NCBI RefSeq assembly: GCF_000003605.2
Contig: NW_003155251.1
Location: 315,359-339,046 of the forward strand
From: Saccoglossus kowalevskii
Taxonomy: Eukaryota; Hemichordata; Enteropneusta; Harrimaniidae
DNA: 23,688 nucleotides
Direction: 5' to 3'
The notes under the pieces: model-generated
Database searches by the model: none
What the model was told of the DNA's origin: nothing
What the model saw: only the letters and a program-made list of their open reading frames with translations
Shown: positions 19,601 through 23,688 of the stretch, one piece after another
Numbering within the stretch: position 1 is the first letter of the stretch
Layout of the letters: every line of letters begins with the position of its first letter
Translations under genes and position numbers: made by a program

Positions 19601-21298
19601 CCACACCAATAATAAAATAGAGGCTTATCTCCTCATCTCTACTAGAAGCACATATACCATATTTTCTATATTAGAAGCACATCTTCAATAGAGGTACATG
19701 TACCATATTTTCTCTATCAGAAGCACATCTCTAATAGAGGTACATATACCATATTTGCACTATTAGAAGCACATCTCCAATAGAGGTACATGTACCATAT
19801 TTTCTCTAGTAGAAGCACACCTCCAATAGAGGTACATGTACTGTATTTTCTCTAGTAGAAGCACACCTCCAATAGAGGTACATGTACTGTATTTGCTCTA
19901 TTAGGAGCACATCTCCAATAGAGGTACATGTACCATATTTGCTCTATTAGAAGCACACCTCCAATAGAGGTATATGTACCATATTTACTCTATTATTAGA
20001 AGCTTTATCTCCAGGCTAAGGTTCCATATTATCTTTTGATCACATTCCCTTCATTTACATGACAAATAACCAGCTTATTTAATGCTTATTATTTCACAGA
20101 ACATACATGCCAGTGAGGAAACAGATTAATGTGAGCAAGAAAATGGTAATTTTGAAATTAATTTGTATTTGCATGTTTGAAGAACTTGTCTATACATGTA
20201 TATAGAAAGTGATATAAGCTTTCAGTTGTACATTGACCATGCCACTGAACTCAGCTGACAACAAAGTAGGTAGTTTAGATAGTAGTTAACAATTTCCTAA
20301 AAAAATAATCTATTCAATCTGTAAACAATTACCCCATAGATATACTGTAAACTGTTTAATTTGTGTGATTTAATGGTGTTCAGTGAAAGCCACTTTACGA
20401 CCTCCAGTGAAATGTTTAATGCCAACAAATACCACTATTTCACAACTTGCAAAATTGTCAGGACTGTATAAAACACTGACCTTGTAAAATAAAGGCATAA
20501 ATTACATATTTATGTCTAAGCTAAAAGGCATTTTAAATATTCTAAACATTATTGAGCAAATAAAATGGATACACTGCCCTCTACATGTTATTGACAATTA
20601 CCCTTTTGTTTTTACACCATAAAAACAAAAGCATTCACATTATCGACTAATTCACTGGTATTTATTTCCATCAGATTGAAGTTTACAATCCAGCTTTCAT
20701 GTATTATGTGCACAAAACATGGAATGAATTACATGGTCGATATCCGTCCACAGGAATGCTGGTATTATTATTTGCAATGCACATCTGTGATCAAGTAAGT
20801 TTCCCTGAATGTGCTCCATTAGGAGTACACACAAAAATAATTGTACGTCTCGTAACGGATCATTAACATACAACTTATTTTGACCAGACCCAGCTGTGCA
20901 ATGTGCTCAAGCACATATACTAATAGAGTGAATATGTTTTTTTAAATAAACTGCTACTCAACCAAACATAGTAGTCACTTTTAAAGACATTTGTAGCAAA
21001 TGATAAGTTGCTAGCACCGTTGTTCAGTTTACATGTAAAATTCCCAGATGTCTCAGCAACAATATTGGTTGAATTATTCTAAAATCTAACATTTGTTTGA
21101 CAGGTTAATGTCTTCGGTTTTGGTGCAACTAGTAAAGGTAACTGGGATCACTATTATCAACCACCAGTGGAACCATCCCTTGAGAAAGACAGCGCCTTTA
21201 AATTGACTGGTGTACACAATGCTGAATTCGAGACTGATATTGTTAAACAATTGGAAGAAATTGGAAAAATAACTGTGTACCGGGGTTCCAGAGTGTAA
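16387..21298 (+). CDS. ST3GAL1/2: Beta-galactoside alpha-2,3-sialyltransferase, ST3GAL1/2 type, complete
   Basis: This GT29 enzyme transfers sialic acid from CMP-Neu5Ac to the 3-position of galactose in Gal-beta1,3-GalNAc on O-glycans and gangliosides, in the Golgi lumen. Six coding exons (16387-16695, 18348-18550, 18662-18841, 20100-20145, 20675-20794, 21104-21298) join in phase into 350 residues, the length of vertebrate ST3GAL2. It is a type II protein: short basic tail (SRVRRR), membrane anchor about residues 11-29, stem, then catalytic domain. Sialylmotif L spans about 141-173 ([16 protein letters not shown]). Motif S spans about 267-293 ([18 protein letters not shown]). Motif III is HYYQ at 302-305 and VS is H324-x4-E329. 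Cys145 and Cys284 are in place for the L-S disulfide. NxS/T sites are at 61, 82, 137 and 241. ST3GAL1 versus ST3GAL2 cannot be separated; it may be the pre-duplication form. Confidence 0.97.
17810..18004. mobile_element. 191-bp TA-flanked MITE in ST3GAL intron 1
   Basis: The body 17812-18002 is bounded by TA on each side (17810-17811 and 18003-18004). The terminal repeats are about 27 bp: left ctgtaaaatctgtattggaa, right reverse-complemented ccgtaaaatctgcattagaa; both continue to CCGC. TA duplications are typical of Tc1/mariner/pogo transposons. The interior has the gatgcggctt and gggtgcatcttatatt motifs common in pogo/Tigger-like non-autonomous elements. An 81-codon frame inside is not transposase-like. 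Confidence 0.85.
18348..18550 (+). CDS. ST3GAL1/2: ST3GAL exon 2: sialylmotif L
   Basis: Acceptor ttttaccag, donor gtgtgt, phase 2 at the 3' end. It encodes residues 104-170 with most of sialylmotif L ([27 protein letters not shown]), which binds CMP-sialic acid. The following intron is only 111 bp. Confidence 0.96.
18662..18841 (+). CDS. ST3GAL1/2: ST3GAL exon 3: end of motif L and central catalytic region
   Basis: Its first base completes Arg171, giving R-M-N at the end of motif L. It continues [20 protein letters not shown], the family's VGxRTTHHxxYPES block, and ends ALTTGTIV plus a split Arg codon. The donor gtgagt lies 22 bases before a long polypurine tract. Confidence 0.96.
18864..19180 (+). 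repeat. 317-bp polypurine tract (GGGAAG/GGAAA-rich) in ST3GAL intron 3
   Basis: Only 8 pyrimidines occur in 317 bases, and 18898-19046 (149 bases) has none. Mixed G3-4/A2-3 runs give mirror-like symmetry suited to triplex (H-DNA) formation. The long Glu/Lys/Arg/Gly-rich frames across it are composition artefacts, not genes. Confidence 0.95.
19644..20010. repeat. 46-bp hairpin-bearing minisatellite in ST3GAL intron 3, about 7.5 units
   Basis: The agaagcac anchor occurs at 19673, 19719, 19765, 19811, 19857, 19903 (as aggagcac) and 19949, exactly 46 apart, with a truncated unit at 19644 and a diverged end at 19998. Each unit carries ctctatt and aatagag (a 7-bp stem) plus the perfect 12-base palindrome ggtacatgtacc in the best copies. 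Confidence 0.93.
20100..20145 (+). CDS. ST3GAL1/2: ST3GAL exon 4 (46-nt micro-exon)
   Basis: Acceptor atttcacag, donor gtaatt. It completes Arg231 and encodes [15 protein letters not shown], matching the T-Y-x-P-V region that follows TTGTI in ST3GAL1/2. It ends in phase 0. It is too short to be found as a free-standing ORF. Confidence 0.9.
20675..20794 (+). CDS. ST3GAL1/2: ST3GAL exon 5: first half of sialylmotif S
   Basis: Acceptor tttccatcag, donor gtaagt, phase 0 at both ends. It encodes 40 residues (247-286): [14 protein letters not shown], then [27 protein letters not shown] and the Cys of ICD are hallmark motif S residues. Confidence 0.96.
21104..21298 (+). CDS. ST3GAL1/2: ST3GAL exon 6: rest of motif S, motifs III and VS, stop
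   Basis: Acceptor tttgtttgacag. It encodes residues 287-350: [14 protein letters not shown], motif [18 protein letters not shown] with the VS His and Glu, and a short end ITVYRGSRV. The 11-residue segment [11 protein letters not shown] between motif III and VS differs from the WENNxxAGxFR type of vertebrates. TAA is at 21296-21298. The last codons lie inside a tandem repeat that continues into the 3' UTR. Confidence 0.96.
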   Translation, partial: VNVFGFGATSKGNWDHYYQPPVEPSLEKDSAFKLTGVHNAEFETDIVKQLEEIGKITVYRGSRV

Positions 21299-21499
21299 TC
21301 TTTAAAGCATTCATAGAAATACGCTGACTCCAGCCACCGACACAGTATACAGAGGTTCCCAGGCATAACCTTATAGGCAGTCAGAGGAACTCTAGCCACC
21401 AACACAGGATACGGGGATCCTAGTGTAACATTAAAGCGTTTAAAACTATGAGCTCATTTAAGCCACCAACACAATACTTGTGAGATCACACCACTAAGA
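21271..21499 (+). repeat. Degenerate 62-71-bp tandem repeat spanning the ST3GAL stop codon
   Basis: Units are about 21271-21341, 21342-21403, 21404-21470 and a partial one from 21471. Each begins near acngtntacnggggttcc, continues gtgtaac/ttaaagc, and ends agccaccaacac. The first unit is coding up to the TAA at 21296-21298; the others lie in the 3' UTR. Confidence 0.7.
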
Positions 21500-21875
21500 C
21501 TAGGGCTCTGTGGACAGAGACACCATGAACACATTCAAACTATGGCAATTTTCGGAATATATCAAAGGACAGTATTCCCAATATTTATGCTGTGTAAACC
21601 TTTACATTTGGCTGAAAAACAAATACCCTCACTACCGATACATCAATTTAAAAGTACCGGTATATCTATACTTAGTGCCAGTATTTAGTCTTGCACAATA
21701 AGTTGACAAGCGTCTTCAATTTACATTTTATAAGTTAGAATAATTTTTTTAAAAATATTTATGACTTTACATGTTCAAAAATCAAGTACAAATGAGCTAA
21801 AAGTGTATGTGTATGTTTAGAGATTTAAATTTGACATGCATAATGGCAATAAACATATAGTGTAATTTGTATTTT
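21299..21875 (+). other. ST3GAL 3' untranslated region
   Basis: Runs from the stop to just beyond the poly(A) signal. Apart from the tandem repeat it is AT-rich. A 63-codon frame at 21510-21701 within it has no recognisable features. The exact cleavage point is inferred. Confidence 0.55.
21848..21853 (+). terminator. Poly(A) signal AATAAA for ST3GAL
   Basis: A canonical AATAAA about 550 bases after the stop, followed within 10-40 bases by a T/GT-rich stretch (tgtaatttgtattttgtttc, then tttttgtgtgtac) of the kind that promotes cleavage. Confidence 0.6.
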
Positions 21876-22768
21876 GTTTCATTTTTGTGTGTACATTCTC
21901 ACCTATTGAGACAGTTTGTGCGAATGCAACTGTAATGATGTCAGACAACATCTAAGTATGGATGAAGTTATCTATTACAATAACTTGTATGTAATCTTTG
22001 GTTTATGCTTGAAGATTTTGGCCATACTAGCTGAATTTGGTAAGATACAAGATCATGTTAACCAACAGTCTTAAGAACATTAGATTTCACACCACTATTA
22101 CTTACAGCATCAGAACTAATGAATATCAACAGAGTGATGTTTTGTAGATATCCATCTTCAACTTGGCATGGTTATGGAATGATTTGTAGTTATAGTGGTT
22201 TTAAGTATTCCTAAAGTGAAATGAATACAACATGACCTTACTATAGACGTCGCGTCTGATTGATAACTGTATGACAACAAATTTCTATAACACAGCTTAA
22301 TGCATGGCAATGTTACACGTACATTACTCTTCTAGTGTAATTAGCTTACACACGTACATGCACACATGGAAGTATGTTCAAGACAATTGGAAATATGCTT
22401 CAGACAAGTTGATTTATTTTCTCATTTTTATCAAGAAATAACATTGAAACCAGGCAGGAAAAAAAACTAATCTATTCAACAAATATACAAGTATACTATG
22501 GATCTAATATATATTAAGAACCAAAAAAATATTTCCATGGTAATAATCACTTGTGTCTTTTTTGGACTGAGTAGGATACTGATACATCATTAAAAATGTC
22601 TTCAACTCATCAACAATCTTACCAAAACACAATTTATCGTTTCTTTGCACAAATTGCATTTTTTATTCTTATACAAGTGATTAAGAATAATTCCAGTCTT
22701 GATAGGGAAGGAAAAAAACATTACAGCTGAAATGGACAGTAGTTAGTTTATCAGTTTCACAAAGTTCT
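21876..22768. other. Intergenic, no gene seen
   Basis: AT-rich, with no long frames, no tandem repeats and no obvious inverted repeats on reading. Confidence 0.5.
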
Positions 22769-22963
22769 ATGACGCAGGCGCTTCAGTTGTTTCCCGCGTT
22801 ATTCCTTGTCCTTGTTTTTGTTGCATACAGCTACGAGCCACAGACTCAAATAACCTGCAACAGAGAGAAATTACATCAGGAAGGTATATTGGGATACCAC
22901 AGTAGACGTAAAAGTATCACACAACCACCAACTTCAACTGTTGTTGGACAATGGAATTTATAG
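22769..22963 (+). CDS. Possible secreted-protein ORF or first exon, unrecognised
   Basis: The ATG at 22769 opens a 64-residue frame beginning MTQALQLFPALFLVLVFVAY, then SYEPQTQITCNREKLHQE. The start has a classic signal peptide shape: short polar head, about 14 hydrophobic residues, and likely cleavage after AYS. A donor-like gtatat at 22884 would make 22769-22883 a first coding exon; otherwise the frame ends at 22961-22963. The frame is also open upstream after a possible acceptor, ttacag, at 22726. The Kozak context is weak and no partner exon was found. Confidence 0.3.
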   Translation: MTQALQLFPALFLVLVFVAYSYEPQTQITCNREKLHQEGILGYHSRRKSITQPPTSTVVGQWNL

Positions 22964-23688
22964 TTCTATTCTGATGGTGGGTGGAGGAAAGTTTATATAT
23001 TTATTTGTGCAATGTGTCGGAACCACACAAATGGAACCAATTGTGGTGGTAAAACACCTTTTTCCTGTAAGTCAATATCATTAATACCAGATTGACTAGG
23101 CAACAATTTTATCACTTAAAAATTTACCAGGGTCAACACATTCTGTGTTGAATACCAACTTTTCCTTGTTTTGATGGAATGGGCAACTCAGAATATGCAA
23201 GAATACGCCCCACCCCTAAGTACAAGCCCACCCCTTACTTTCCTGATTTAACATGTAGAGACCCCTCACTGGGCTTATGAACAGTGAAGTATGATAGAAT
23301 GCAAATAGATTTTTTTTTTAGCTTTCTAGGTGCTGTTTGGATATGTGTAACATGAACATCGTTTGGTACCACATGAGTTGAAAAAAGTATGTTCTTTGAA
23401 TCTGTATTGGATTTGTACACCCACTCCAGAAACAAGACACAGACAGACACATAAAATGAATGCTGTGACAGCTACTTGTCAGTCAGGCAGGAAATGAAGT
23501 ATGAACAAGTCATTGTCAATGACACGTCCCCGTTCCGTTCATATTTGAGTGACATATACATTCAAAGCAGATCATGACCGAAATGCACCTGCATATGTAC
23601 AACACATTGTGCTAAATCTGAACAAAATCCATCCATGCATGACTGAGATCCGGTTCTGGAATTGTGAAAATACGTGATTTTGATGCAT
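22964..23688. other. Right end of window, no gene seen
   Basis: It holds a small perfect hairpin, tcaacaca-ttc-tgtgttga (about 23133-23151). The minus-strand frame at 23235-23450 has no recognisable features. Confidence 0.45.

Noticed and set aside
1-23688. tRNA or rRNA genes
   Set aside because: I looked for T-arm GGTTCRA-type motifs and cloverleaf context and saw none; a tRNA covariance scan would settle it.

Overview
The window looks like nuclear DNA from an animal, most likely an invertebrate deuterostome (hemichordate, cephalochordate or echinoderm type). It is AT-rich, genes are split by short GT-AG introns, and non-coding DNA is full of tandem repeats, small inverted-repeat transposons and decayed LINE pieces. 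The two recognisable genes are L-fucokinase and a beta-galactoside alpha-2,3-sialyltransferase. I see no bacterial, phage or CRISPR features. The taxonomic guess rests on gene content and genome texture only.

Layout. Bases 1-4331 (minus strand): the 5' part of an L-fucokinase gene (FCSK). Five coding exons (4289-4211, 2612-2461, 2273-2223, 1745-1611, 1043-856) join with matching phases into 201 residues plus a split codon; the gene runs off the left edge. Its introns hold an 18-bp minisatellite (1-773), an AATAG pentanucleotide tract, a TTAA-flanked MITE, a LINE tail and a long foldback. Bases 4332-15230: about 11 kb with no confident gene. It contains a reverse-transcriptase remnant, a 93-nt hairpin, a CpG-rich block just downstream of a perfect DR1 nuclear-receptor motif, several tandem arrays (113, 86, 29, 26 and 44 bp units), a 430-bp inverted-repeat element and a second TTAA-family MITE. 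Bases 15311-15589: a possible two-exon gene for a 51-residue protein. Bases 16387-21853 (plus strand): a complete ST3GAL1/2-type sialyltransferase, six coding exons, 350 residues, with poly(A) signal. Its introns carry a TA-flanked MITE, a 317-bp polypurine tract and a 46-bp hairpin-forming array. Bases 21854-23688: mostly featureless, with one possible signal-peptide exon at 22769.

The two main genes are divergent, about 12 kb apart between start codons. Both serve glycan capping: fucokinase makes fucose-1-phosphate for the GDP-fucose salvage route, and the sialyltransferase adds sialic acid to O-glycans or gangliosides in the Golgi. Nothing in the sequence proves co-regulation. I did not find a clearly new multi-gene system. 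The most unusual content is the repeat architecture and a few candidate small genes.
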